Shown: one piece after another, positions 6,771 through 13,930 of the stretch
Numbering within the stretch: position 1 is the stretch's first letter
Layout: the number at the start of each line of letters is the position of its first letter
Origin: a virus
Virus record (IMG/VR): IMGVR_UViG_3300045902_000319
Coordinates: 1 to 37,579 of that record
DNA length: 37,579 nt
Reading direction: 5' to 3' (one strand)
Translations under genes and position numbers: made by a program
The notes under the pieces: model-generated
Database searches by the model: none
Told to the model about the DNA's origin: nothing
Seen by the model: only the letters and a program-made list of their open reading frames with translations

Positions 6771-7061
6771 ATGGATGAAAGAAAAATAAATATAAAAAGA
6801 CGGTACAACGATAATGGGGACCTTATTTCCGAGAATCATTACGAGTACAAGAAAGGTCAAGAAATTGCTATTAGTAAATATATATACACGTATACAAATA
6901 AAAATTTGGTATCTGTGGAATATTACAGAATTAAAGGGGATGCAGAATTTTTGGTATGGAAATATAAATATTTATATGATAGGTGGAATAGAACAAAATC
7001 AGAATCAAAATATTTTTACGAGAAAGGGCGAGAATTTCTTGCTTGGAAATTTGAATATTAA
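6771..7061 (+). CDS. Short aromatic-repeat protein, paralogue of the 29049 gene
   Basis: The 96 residues are built from about three units of 28-30 residues of the form YDxxGxLISENxYEYKKGQE followed by an IAISKY or FLVWKYKY strand. They resemble the YD/MORN-like beta-hairpin repeats of RHS and YwqK-type proteins. A longer relative with the same units (KEYKYDKRNNRI, ILLWRNEYKYD) is encoded on the other strand at 29049-29417, so these are paralogues within one phage. TTTAGGAGTAAAAG precedes ATG 6771. The role is unknown; binding to a surface polymer or another protein is conceivable. Confidence 0.7.
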   Translation: MDERKINIKRRYNDNGDLISENHYEYKKGQEIAISKYIYTYTNKNLVSVEYYRIKGDAEFLVWKYKYLYDRWNRTKSESKYFYEKGREFLAWKFEY

Positions 7062-7073
7062 AGAGGAAAATTT

Positions 7074-7346
7074 ATGGGTAAACTAGAAGAACTAAAAAAA
7101 ATTATGGAGGCTAGTAGTACACAAAACAAAATAGAATCTAGGATTAGTACAAGGATCGAAAATTATTGCCTAGATATTTATTTTGAGTATAGGGGGGACA
7201 TTTCTTATGTGTGTACTAAAGATTTTTATGGATTTATTGAGACATCTAAATTAGATTTTTATTTGAATTGGAGTGTGTTTAAAATTATTGGAGAGTCCAA
7301 GACGATTGAATGTATCAAAAATAATTTATTGGAGAATAGGCTATGA
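7074..7346 (+). CDS. Hypothetical protein, 90 aa
   Basis: I do not recognise this protein. AAAGAGGAAAATTT precedes ATG 7074. A helical, lysine-rich N-terminus is followed by three predicted strands (IENYCLDIYFEYRGDISYVC) and an aromatic C-terminus. It follows the repeat protein by 12 bases and shares ATGA with the next gene. Confidence 0.65.
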   Translation: MGKLEELKKIMEASSTQNKIESRISTRIENYCLDIYFEYRGDISYVCTKDFYGFIETSKLDFYLNWSVFKIIGESKTIECIKNNLLENRL

Positions 7347-7483
7347 GCGGAGAATATGCAATAGAAATACTAAAAAGAAATATCAAAACGATAGATGTAC
7401 TAACCCATGTGCAGTTTGTTTATCGTCTTATGTGGGCTGATAGATTGAAACGGTTTCCAGAAAGTGGAAATAGTAAAAATTAA
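7343..7483 (+). CDS. Small hypothetical protein, 46 aa
   Basis: ATG 7343 overlaps the stop of the previous gene (ATGA), and TTGGAGAATA precedes it. The product (MSGEYAIEILKRNIKTIDVL and onwards) is a short amphipathic helical protein with no recognised family. It is the last gene before the structured non-coding interval upstream of the terminase. Confidence 0.55.
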   Translation: MSGEYAIEILKRNIKTIDVLTHVQFVYRLMWADRLKRFPESGNSKN

Positions 7484-7490
7484 AAAAATC

Positions 7491-7519
7491 TTGACTAATT
7501 ATGTACTATCAAGTACATT
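7491..7519 (+). promoter_or_regulatory. Promoter with GTAC operator palindrome
   Basis: TTGACT (7491-7496), a 17-base spacer and TACATT (7514-7519) form a good sigma-70-type promoter. The perfect inverted repeat TGTACT-ATCA-AGTACA (7502-7517) overlaps the -10 box, a typical repressor-site position. Transcription would start near 7526, with no gene before the terminator at 7655. Confidence 0.65.
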
Positions 7520-7572
7520 GTTTTTGTTGTTGTATATTGTAAACTCCTTTTACGTGTGCAATTTCTAAAACT

Positions 7573-7610
7573 ACTTCCTAGACTCGCTTTGGTCGGTTGG
7601 TCTAGGGAGT
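7573..7610 (+). repeat. Stem-loop with 11-bp arms
   Basis: ACTTCCTAGAC (7573-7583) pairs with GTCTAGGGAGT (7600-7610), with only one G-U position, around a 16-base loop (TCGCTTTGGTCGGTTG). It is not followed by a T-run, so it is more likely an RNA structure or protein site than a terminator. Confidence 0.6.
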
Positions 7611-7654
7611 AGCCTAGTTCTGTTTTTCATTTTTCCATTATTTATTCTCCGATT

Positions 7655-7673
7655 GCCCGAAAGGGCTTTTTTT
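7655..7673 (+). terminator. Rho-independent terminator
   Basis: GCCC-GAAA-GGGC (7655-7666) is followed at once by seven T (7667-7673) and further AT-rich sequence. The stem is short but has the stable GAAA loop also used in other hairpins of this genome. The orientation is rightward, ending transcripts from the small-gene operon and from the promoter at 7491. Confidence 0.75.
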
Positions 7674-7761
7674 ATTTTATATTTTTTTTCAAGTACAATA
7701 AAAATTTTTGTTTGACTTTTAGATACTAGGGGGGAAAATACTTTCGGAGAATAAATCCCCC

Positions 7762-7822
7762 CCCGCTTTAGTGATCGAAAATTTACTGGGATAAATTTTT
7801 GATCTTTGTCACACTAAGCGGG
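7762..7822 (+). repeat. Long composite inverted repeat, candidate packaging site
   Basis: The outer arms CCCGCTTTAGTG (7762-7773) and CACTAAGCGGG (7812-7822) match except for one bulged T. The inner arms GATCGAAAATTTA (7773-7785) and TAAATTTTTGATC (7792-7804) match with one G-T position, around a CTGGGA loop. The whole forms a stem or cruciform of about 24 bp. It stands about 170 bases before the terminase start. A role as cos/pac or as a regulatory RNA is inferred from position and structure. Confidence 0.55.
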
Positions 7823-7942
7823 TTTCACTCCTTCTAATAAAAATTTTTCAAAAATTTCTGAGCACAAAAAAGACAGGTTATCCTAGCTCTTTCTAATAAT
7901 CGAGTCGGGGACAAATTGTCACCTACTCAAAATAAATATTTG

Positions 7943-7972
7943 TTGACAAAAACCTAAAATCTTGTTTAGTAG
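7943..7972 (+). promoter_or_regulatory. Promoter for the packaging and structural genes
   Basis: TTGACA (7943-7948) and TAGTAG (7967-7972) with an 18-base spacer lie just upstream of the terminase. The predicted start near 7979 leaves only about 14 bases before ATG 7993, without a Shine-Dalgarno site. The -10 box is less certain than the -35. Confidence 0.5.
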
Positions 7973-7992
7973 TGTACAAGATTTATTGTACC

Positions 7993-9513
7993 ATGGGCGA
8001 CGAAAAAACGAAAAAAAAACGAGGCAACAAACAGAACCTAAAAATGTTTTCGTCCACATACCAACCTAAAAAAAATGGACGACCTAAAAAAATTCCTGCC
8101 TTGGAAGAATTGTTTAAAAAGCATATGCTTGAGGAATCGAAGGGGGAAACTGATTTAGATAGAGTAATAAAATCCCTTAAAAAAAACGCAATAAAAGGCG
8201 ACATCCAATCTATACAATATCTACTAAACAGAATTTACGGTAAACCTAGAGAACAAAAAGAAGAGAAAGAAATAGAGTCAAAAGAACTTAGTACAAGATG
8301 GCATTATGAACATAGACCAATAGGCATACAGTGGGATATATACGAGGCAAACAAAAGATTTATTGTACTAAATGTGGGTAGACAGTTTGGGAAATCAGAA
8401 TTAGGTCAATTAAGATTAGCTAGGAGAGCAGAGGAAAAAGAAGGGGTGTACTGGTGGCTCTCTCCTACCTATTCACAAGCAAGGGTTGTTTTTCGAAGGT
8501 TTCTCAAAAACTTTAAAAAAATTATTTCCAAAGTAAACAAATCTGAACTAATGATCGAATTGTACAACGAGTCGGTTATATTTTTCAAATCGGAAGAAAA
8601 ACCAGATAACCTCAGAGGGGAAACACTTAATGGTGCAGTACTAGATGAATATGCTTCCTACAAATTAGATACATGGGATGAAATTATTAGACCTATGCTT
8701 GGTACAACAGAGGGATGGGTTGATTTTCTTAGTACACCAAAGGGGAAAAACCATTTTTGGAAACTGTACAATGACGCAAAGAAAGACCCTAATAATTTTG
8801 ATGTTTTTGAGTTTCCTTCTAATGCAAGCCCCTTTTTTTCACAGTCTGAATTTGATCTTGCAAAAAAATCTTTACCAAGTATAATTTTTGAGCAAGAGTA
8901 TCTAGCAAAATTTATTGATGACAATACAGGGGTTTTCCGAGGTTTACAAAATTGTATCTCAGATAGGTTAGTATATGATCCTAGTACACCAATCATTCAA
9001 AAACCATACGAGCATTATAGATATGTCATCGGGCTTGATATAGCCAAACATTTAGATTTTACAGTGATTACTGTATTTAATGCACATACAAAAGAATTAG
9101 TGTACTATGATCGGTTTAATCAAATGCCATACTCCTATATATCGGATAGGGTTGTTAGTGTATCCAAAAAGTACAACAACGCTCTAATCGTTATGGATGC
9201 TACAGGGATTGGAGACGCTCTAATAGAGTTAATACAAGGTCGAGCAGATTTGCTCCCAATAAAATTCACAAATTCAGTTAAGCAGAATTTAATATACTCT
9301 TTGGCTTTGGCAATCGAAAATCAAGAAATTACTTTACCAAACATTCCTGAAATGGTACAAGAAATACAAAACTATAGTTTGAAAATTCTTAGTAGTGGAT
9401 TGATTTCGTACAACGCCCCCGAAGGACAGCATGATGATATAGTGATTAGTATTGCCTTGGCAGTGAGTAGACTAAAAGAAGAAACTGTAAATATAGATAA
9501 TTTGATAATGTAA
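7993..9513 (+). CDS. terL: Terminase large subunit with an N-terminal DUF5681-like segment
   Basis: This is the DNA-packaging motor and nuclease. Walker A is GRQFGKSE at about 129-136. Walker B is AVLDEYA with Asp218 and Glu219. The RNase-H-fold nuclease has VIGLDIAKH (Asp349) and the C-terminal GQHDDIVIS (Asp481, Asp482). The first 90 residues (STYQPKKNGRPKKIP, then a helical DRVIKSLKKNAIKGDIQSIQ and LLNRIYGKP) resemble the stand-alone DUF5681 family, often found beside terminases, so a small-subunit-like part may be fused here. No separate small terminase gene is visible. I prefer ATG 7993 to GTG 7972 because the latter lies inside the predicted -10 region. Confidence 0.93.
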   Translation: MGDEKTKKKRGNKQNLKMFSSTYQPKKNGRPKKIPALEELFKKHMLEESKGETDLDRVIKSLKKNAIKGDIQSIQYLLNRIYGKPREQKEEKEIESKELSTRWHYEHRPIGIQWDIYEANKRFIVLNVGRQFGKSELGQLRLARRAEEKEGVYWWLSPTYSQARVVFRRFLKNFKKIISKVNKSELMIELYNESVIFFKSEEKPDNLRGETLNGAVLDEYASYKLDTWDEIIRPMLGTTEGWVDFLSTPKGKNHFWKLYNDAKKDPNNFDVFEFPSNASPFFSQSEFDLAKKSLPSIIFEQEYLAKFIDDNTGVFRGLQNCISDRLVYDPSTPIIQKPYEHYRYVIGLDIAKHLDFTVITVFNAHTKELVYYDRFNQMPYSYISDRVVSVSKKYNNALIVMDATGIGDALIELIQGRADLLPIKFTNSVKQNLIYSLALAIENQEITLPNIPEMVQEIQNYSLKILSSGLISYNAPEGQHDDIVISIALAVSRLKEETVNIDNLIM

Positions 9514-9528
9514 TTTATAAAAAAAAAG

Positions 9529-9556
9529 TTGACAATTTTTTGTAGTACATTAAAAC
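9529..9556 (+). promoter_or_regulatory. Promoter for a probably leaderless transcript
   Basis: TTGACA (9529-9534), a 16-base spacer and TAAAAC (9551-9556) place the transcript start at about 9563-9565, on the ATG itself. No Shine-Dalgarno sequence precedes that ATG. TAGTAC (9543-9548) and GTACTA (9560-9565) form an inverted repeat around the -10 box and may be an operator. Confidence 0.5.
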
Positions 9557-9564
9557 AGTGTACT

Positions 9565-9966
9565 ATGGAAAACCTCGTACTAAATATAAGTCTATTAAAT
9601 GGAACAACAGATGAAATTAAGCTCACTTCTAAAGCGAGGTCATTATCTATCGAGGAATTCCTGAACGATTCTATTGTACTAAATAACTCTGAAAAAATAA
9701 TTGATATTGATGCATTAGATACAACCGATATTTTAATTGTCGAGGCAACGTACAATGTGACAGATTCTATTGCAGGAGTTAGTCAGGGAGAGGACGCACC
9801 CTTTTCACTCAAAAAAACAATAGGATCTAATCCAGAAATCTTGTACCCTAAATTAAAGGGGATTGCAGTAATACAGTTAGGAGAAAATATTTCTTCTTTG
9901 AAAATTTTAACCGATTCGACCGTTGACGTAAGAATTAAATATTATATAGGATCATATGCTATCTAA
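9565..9966 (+). CDS. Beta-rich hypothetical protein between TerL and portal, 133 aa
   Basis: I do not recognise this protein. It has a regular beta-strand pattern (NLVLNISLLNG, TDILIVEATYNV, KGIAVIQLGENI, VDVRIKYYIGSYA) and few lysine-rich helices, so it may be a virion or cement-type protein. I start it at ATG 9565; the TTG at 9529 would be inside the promoter -35 box. It overlaps the portal gene by 11 bases, which places it in the head operon. Confidence 0.7.
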   Translation: MENLVLNISLLNGTTDEIKLTSKARSLSIEEFLNDSIVLNNSEKIIDIDALDTTDILIVEATYNVTDSIAGVSQGEDAPFSLKKTIGSNPEILYPKLKGIAVIQLGENISSLKILTDSTVDVRIKYYIGSYAI

Positions 9967-11221
9967 ATTAAAAAGATTGTTTAAAATACAATCGTACACA
10001 CCGCTTACCTCAGATAGTACAAATATTATTACATTTTCAACTCGTACTAGTAGTAATGGGATCGGGACAAATAGCGAAGTCTTAAAATTGTACCAGAACC
10101 TAGGTTCTTACGGTTCTTCTTTAATCCGTACAATAATTGATTATCGAAAATCTTGGATTGTAGGGAACGAGACAACAGTAACAAGCGAAGATCAAAACAC
10201 TCAATTATGGATAAACAATTTCTTTCAGTACAATAAATTTGATGTACTAATCCAAAAAATGGCTTTATTTTCCGAGTTAGAAGGGAAATTATTAGTTGCC
10301 TTGAACGTTAAAAGGGAAGGTACAGAGACAAAGATTAAACCAATCTTGATGCCTGAATATTTGTACAATTATACGCTAATATCAAATCAGTACAATGAAG
10401 TTGAAAAAGTTTCTTACTCAGTAGATAATCAAGAGTTTGTTTTAAATTCAGATAGATTTTCTTATTCAAAATTTTATTTACTAGATTCTGCTAATCAAAA
10501 GAACTGTCCTTCTATCCATGCATATATAGTAAAAGATTGTATAGCAATTGATGACCTCATGAATACATGGTTTGAGATTATCGAAAAGTACAAGAACCCA
10601 ACTTTATTTTTTGAAACACAAACAAAACAGGATGCAAATTCTTTTGTCGAAATGCTAAAATCAAAAATGCCTAATGGATGGAAATTTGGCTCAACTGTTG
10701 CGTTTAATGCGAAGCCACAATTGATCCCATTCCCTTTGGATAAAACAGAATCAATTGAGAAGGCAATAATAATTATACTACAAAAAATTTCCTCACATAC
10801 AGGAATACCTGTGTACCTTTTAGGTCACCCTGAAATTACTAAATCGTATGCGACAGCGAGCGAAACATCTGAAAGTATTAAAGCAAAAACATTGGTAGAG
10901 AGATTATTGATAAAATATCAAATAGAGGATATTGTAAATAAATCTATTGTACTGTACAATAACTCGACTGCTAGCAATCTTGTACCAAACGTGACCTGTA
11001 CTATTCCACCTGCTTCAAATACAGAAATCCAAACAATAACAAATTTTTATAAAGATTTATTTGATCGAAAAGTTATTTCCAAAAAAACATTACAAGAAAT
11101 TGTCCCTAATTTAGATCCTATTTTAGAGACAGAGCGACTAGCAGAGGAAGAACAAGAGAACTCTAATATAATTTCGAGTAATATTCAAAAAGGGATCGAA
11201 ATGGTGAGTCAAAATGTTTAG
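9956..11221 (+). CDS. Portal protein
   Basis: This should form the dodecameric portal ring through which DNA enters the head. Evidence is the position after the terminase, the 421-residue length and portal-like blocks: GSSLIRTIIDYRKSWIVG (N-terminal helix), FDVLIQKMALFSELEGKLLV, a central NWFEI-type helix (MNTWFEIIEKYKNPTLFF) and the C-terminal ISSHTGIPVYLLGHPE plus KAKTLVERLL crown-side helices. ATAGGATCAT precedes ATG 9956. The IPVYLLG block and helical stem resemble the SPP1 gp6-type portals; the exact subfamily is not certain. Confidence 0.85.
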   Translation: MLSKLKRLFKIQSYTPLTSDSTNIITFSTRTSSNGIGTNSEVLKLYQNLGSYGSSLIRTIIDYRKSWIVGNETTVTSEDQNTQLWINNFFQYNKFDVLIQKMALFSELEGKLLVALNVKREGTETKIKPILMPEYLYNYTLISNQYNEVEKVSYSVDNQEFVLNSDRFSYSKFYLLDSANQKNCPSIHAYIVKDCIAIDDLMNTWFEIIEKYKNPTLFFETQTKQDANSFVEMLKSKMPNGWKFGSTVAFNAKPQLIPFPLDKTESIEKAIIIILQKISSHTGIPVYLLGHPEITKSYATASETSESIKAKTLVERLLIKYQIEDIVNKSIVLYNNSTASNLVPNVTCTIPPASNTEIQTITNFYKDLFDRKVISKKTLQEIVPNLDPILETERLAEEEQENSNIISSNIQKGIEMVSQNV

Positions 11222-12302
11222 AAATTATTCCTATGAAATTCAATGTACTAATGAGGAAATATTTGAGATAGTTGATAAATCGAAACATCAAGAAATTATT
11301 TCCAAAGACAAAAATCCACTATACAAAAAATTTGTAGTCGCTCATGAAGGTGTAAGTAGACCTAGATTAGTAGGAGTTGGGAAATCTGTATTGAATTGGA
11401 CTAAAGAGTCAATCAAAAAAGTACATGATCTGTTGACCGATAACGTTTATGCAATTGCAGGACACACTAAAGACAACTCTAATTCCGAAGGGAAAAAGCC
11501 TCTGGCATATGTTGTTGGGAAAAAACTTGAACAAGTCGGTGGGAAACTAAGAACTGTTATTGCCTTGTACTTCCCCGATAAAGAACGCTCTAATTATGAT
11601 GTTATTAGTATGGAAGCAAATGGAGTACAATTAGATGAAAGGAATATCGTGAATGACATTCTTTCGATTCCTAGACTAGCATTAGGAAAATCTAATGAAG
11701 TGCAGCCTGCTTTCGAGGGTGCAAAACTGATTGGAGAATATCAATTTTTTGAGGAAATCAAAGAAGAAAAGGAAAAAAAATACATGAGTCCGAGAGAACT
11801 TAAAGAAATTATTCAGAGAGAAGGAATTCATTTTAGTCAATTATTTGATATTAAAGAGGTTATCGGAGAACCGTTCAAAGAACCCGACGGGAGAATCACG
11901 TTTATAAAAGGAGACGATCGTGTACTTGCGTACATAAATCGGGTTATTCCACAACCAGCTGAATTAGAGAAACAGTTGAAAGAGAAGGAAGATTTAATCA
12001 ATAAATTATCTACCGAAGCGAACAATTTTAAAAGGGAATTATATAAAACAAATTCGAAACCAATTTTGGATAAGTACACGAAAGAGCGAAACCTTTCTGA
12101 GATACAATCTAAATATTTGGAAAAAACTTTCCAAACTTTTGAACCCAATCCAGAACAAGATATTGAGAAACAACTTGATTTATGGAGTCAAAAACAATTG
12201 GAGAGTTTAAAAACAGTACTCGAATTACAGAGTCCAAACGTGGAAAACGTTCCGATTGTAAAAGAGAGTAAAGAAACTAGTAGTGAAAAAAATTATTTAT
12301 AA
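11214..12302 (+). CDS. Probable prohead protease-scaffold fusion
   Basis: This gene lies between portal and capsid, where protease or scaffold genes normally sit. Residues 1-190 form a compact alpha/beta domain (FVVAHEGVSRPRLVGVGKSV, VYAIAGHTKDN, KLRTVIALYFPD, YDVISMEANGV) with several conserved-looking His and Ser residues that could be catalytic. Residues about 240-350 are a charged coiled coil (AELEKQLKEKEDLINKLS) typical of scaffolds. I cannot identify the catalytic set, so protease activity is inference; scaffold function is better supported. It overlaps the portal gene by eight bases. Confidence 0.6.
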   Translation: MFRNYSYEIQCTNEEIFEIVDKSKHQEIISKDKNPLYKKFVVAHEGVSRPRLVGVGKSVLNWTKESIKKVHDLLTDNVYAIAGHTKDNSNSEGKKPLAYVVGKKLEQVGGKLRTVIALYFPDKERSNYDVISMEANGVQLDERNIVNDILSIPRLALGKSNEVQPAFEGAKLIGEYQFFEEIKEEKEKKYMSPRELKEIIQREGIHFSQLFDIKEVIGEPFKEPDGRITFIKGDDRVLAYINRVIPQPAELEKQLKEKEDLINKLSTEANNFKRELYKTNSKPILDKYTKERNLSEIQSKYLEKTFQTFEPNPEQDIEKQLDLWSQKQLESLKTVLELQSPNVENVPIVKESKETSSEKNYL

Positions 12303-12313
12303 GGATTGTACCA

Positions 12314-12481
12314 ATGGCTGAAACTAAAGAGCAAACTTTAAAAGACTTGCAAGAAAGAATTTCTGTTCTGGAAAATCAATTGGAAGAAAAAACCAAAAAT
12401 CTAGAAAAGAAAAATAAATCTATTGTTGTAAAACAAGTCGAGTTTTCAAACTCGGTACAACCAGACCCAAAATTTAACTAA
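12314..12481 (+). CDS. Small coiled-coil protein, 55 aa
   Basis: ATG 12314 follows AAGGATTGTACCA. The product is a single heptad-type helix (LKDLQERISVLENQLEEKTK) with a basic region and a polar tail. It sits between the scaffold-like gene and the decoration gene, so it may assist head assembly. No family is recognised. Confidence 0.6.
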   Translation: MAETKEQTLKDLQERISVLENQLEEKTKNLEKKNKSIVVKQVEFSNSVQPDPKFN

Positions 12482-12496
12482 AGGAAATAAATTATT

Positions 12497-12877
12497 ATGG
12501 CATGGCGTGAATATTGTGAACCTTCCGAGCTAACAACTATTAGAGTTGTTACAACGGCGGATAAAACAAAAGGGACAGTTGAATTGGTAGAAAATTCAAT
12601 TGGTTATTGGCTGGATTCGGTCGACTATGATGCGGGGAATACTGCTGAAAAAAATACTGGTTTACTAGTGGTAGAAGGCGGCAGAATCGAGGTGGATGCA
12701 GCAACTGGTACATACAATGCGGGTGATACTGTTTTTGATTCCAGTACAAGCCCAACAGGTGTAGTCAATTTGACTAGTGGCTCGGGTAGAGTTTCCGTTG
12801 GTGTTGTACTAGAAAAAAAAGTTCTTGCTGCACAAGGGAAAATCTTTATCAAATTTAAAGGAATGGGTATCGTATAA
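12497..12877 (+). CDS. Head decoration protein, DUF2190-like
   Basis: The 126-residue protein is nearly all beta strands with Gly- and Val-rich turns (GRIEVDAATGTYNAGDTVFD, GVVNLTSGSGRVSVGVVLEK). This matches the DUF2190 and lambda-D-like capsid cement proteins encoded just upstream of major capsid genes. AAGGAAATAAATTATT precedes ATG 12497, and its stop overlaps the capsid start (TAATG). It would trim and stabilise the expanded capsid. Identification rests on fold-type pattern and synteny. Confidence 0.7.
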   Translation: MAWREYCEPSELTTIRVVTTADKTKGTVELVENSIGYWLDSVDYDAGNTAEKNTGLLVVEGGRIEVDAATGTYNAGDTVFDSSTSPTGVVNLTSGSGRVSVGVVLEKKVLAAQGKIFIKFKGMGIV

Positions 12878-13920
12878 TGAACATCGAAAAATATACGGCG
12901 TTGTACACGCCCTCAAGAATTGAAAAAATTACAAATGCACTTGTTGGCAAGGATCAGAATTTAAAAGCGATGGCTTTAAATTCTTTAAATCATTTTATGG
13001 CTGCTCCGATTGAATTGAATGTTGGTAAACAAGGGTTTGACATACAGGCGTTTACTAGAACTTCGGACATTCCAGAAATGTACACGGGAATCTATGACGT
13101 TTTCAATATCGTTGCTTCTTATGATCTCAGATGCGAGCAGGCATTTAAAACAAGGGTTTTCGACCAGTACAGAAATTTCTTTGAAATTGTAGATATTACA
13201 AACTACTTCTCTTTCGATAGATTGTACGAAGGTGAAAAGGTATCTATCAAGTACAACACTGGTACAAAGGCGGTTGTTTATGCGTCTAGTTATGCGGATG
13301 GATTAGCATGGACTTGGGAAATGCTGAAAAATCGTGAATACAGTACAATGATCGACAGTGCAGAGCAATTCAGAAATGCATGGTACATGAAAAGAAGTAA
13401 GGTTTTGTATGGTATTCTTTGTGATGCTGCTACAAGTTCAAGCAATGCAAACGGTGGTACAACAGTTCCTTATTCTACTGTTGGTTCAAACACGCTGGAA
13501 AAAGACATTCTGACATTGAGTGATTCAGTTCAAAAAATTATTGACGCTACAAAAGATTTGGGAATTATCCCAGATGTAGTTGCTGGAAATTATTTGATCT
13601 ACTGTCATCCAGTACATGAAGCGAGGTTAAAAGCTGCGGTTGCACAAACAACTCCGAACGCTGCGGCAGGTGTCACAAACATTAGAAACTTTACTGTACT
13701 CCCAACCACAAATCTGAAAAAATCAGATGGCACAGCAATTGCTAGTACAAAGGCAATTATGGTTTTACAGGGTGGCAAGATCCAAATGGGAGACAAAGAG
13801 TTACCTCAGTCGTACATGGCTGATGACATCACTTCTTTCTCTTCGATCATGACAGTGAAAGGGTCTTATGCTTGTGCGGTTGGTGAACCAAAGCAAACAG
13901 TTGAATTTGCATTAGCATAG
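12877..13920 (+). CDS. Major capsid protein
   Basis: The 347-residue length, the position after protease/scaffold and decoration genes, and the composition (few cysteines, balanced Ala, Gly and Thr) fit a major capsid protein of the HK97 fold. Visible parts are an N-terminal helix, a central EKVSIKYNTGTKAVVYASSY hairpin, a long spine-type helix (YSTMIDSAEQFRNAWYMKRS), a loop rich in Ser, Asn and Gly, and C-terminal strands around KAIMVLQGGKIQMGD. It starts within the stop of the decoration gene. I recognise the class, not a close relative. Confidence 0.85.
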   Translation: MNIEKYTALYTPSRIEKITNALVGKDQNLKAMALNSLNHFMAAPIELNVGKQGFDIQAFTRTSDIPEMYTGIYDVFNIVASYDLRCEQAFKTRVFDQYRNFFEIVDITNYFSFDRLYEGEKVSIKYNTGTKAVVYASSYADGLAWTWEMLKNREYSTMIDSAEQFRNAWYMKRSKVLYGILCDAATSSSNANGGTTVPYSTVGSNTLEKDILTLSDSVQKIIDATKDLGIIPDVVAGNYLIYCHPVHEARLKAAVAQTTPNAAAGVTNIRNFTVLPTTNLKKSDGTAIASTKAIMVLQGGKIQMGDKELPQSYMADDITSFSSIMTVKGSYACAVGEPKQTVEFALA

Positions 13921-13930
13921 GTACAACAAA

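Larger units (their letters stand above)
7526..7673 (+). ncRNA. Candidate small RNA of about 150 nt
   Basis: The promoter at 7491-7519 and the terminator at 7655-7673 frame a non-coding transcript with a strong internal stem-loop (7573-7610). Just before the terminator it carries TTTATTCTCC, complementary to the GGAGAATAAA ribosome-site leader used by several genes here (for example before 297, 5833 and 36879). This arrangement resembles a seed-plus-terminator small RNA. The alternative is that the same bases are a remnant ribosome site with ATG on the other strand. Confidence 0.35.
7484..7992 (+). other. Structured non-coding interval upstream of the terminase
   Basis: No convincing gene lies in these 509 bases. 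They hold, in order: a promoter (7491-7519) with a GTAC palindrome, an 11-bp stem-loop (7573-7610), a terminator (7655-7673), a G6/C8 pair (7729-7734 and 7757-7764), a long composite inverted repeat (7762-7822), a GACAA-A-TTGTC repeat (7912-7922) and the terminase promoter (7943-7972). The exact inverse pair TTTATTCTCCGA (7641-7652) and TCGGAGAATAAA (7745-7756) links the two halves. Phage cos or pac sites often lie beside terminase genes, so this is the best place to look for one. Confidence 0.7.

Noticed and set aside
7972-7992. GTG 7972 as terminase start
   Set aside because: It overlaps the predicted -10 hexamer and has no ribosome site; ATG 7993 precedes the conserved-looking basic N-terminus.
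9529-9564. TTG 9529 as start of the gene before the portal
   Set aside because: The TTG is part of the TTGACA -35 box; ATG 9565 gives a cleaner protein start.
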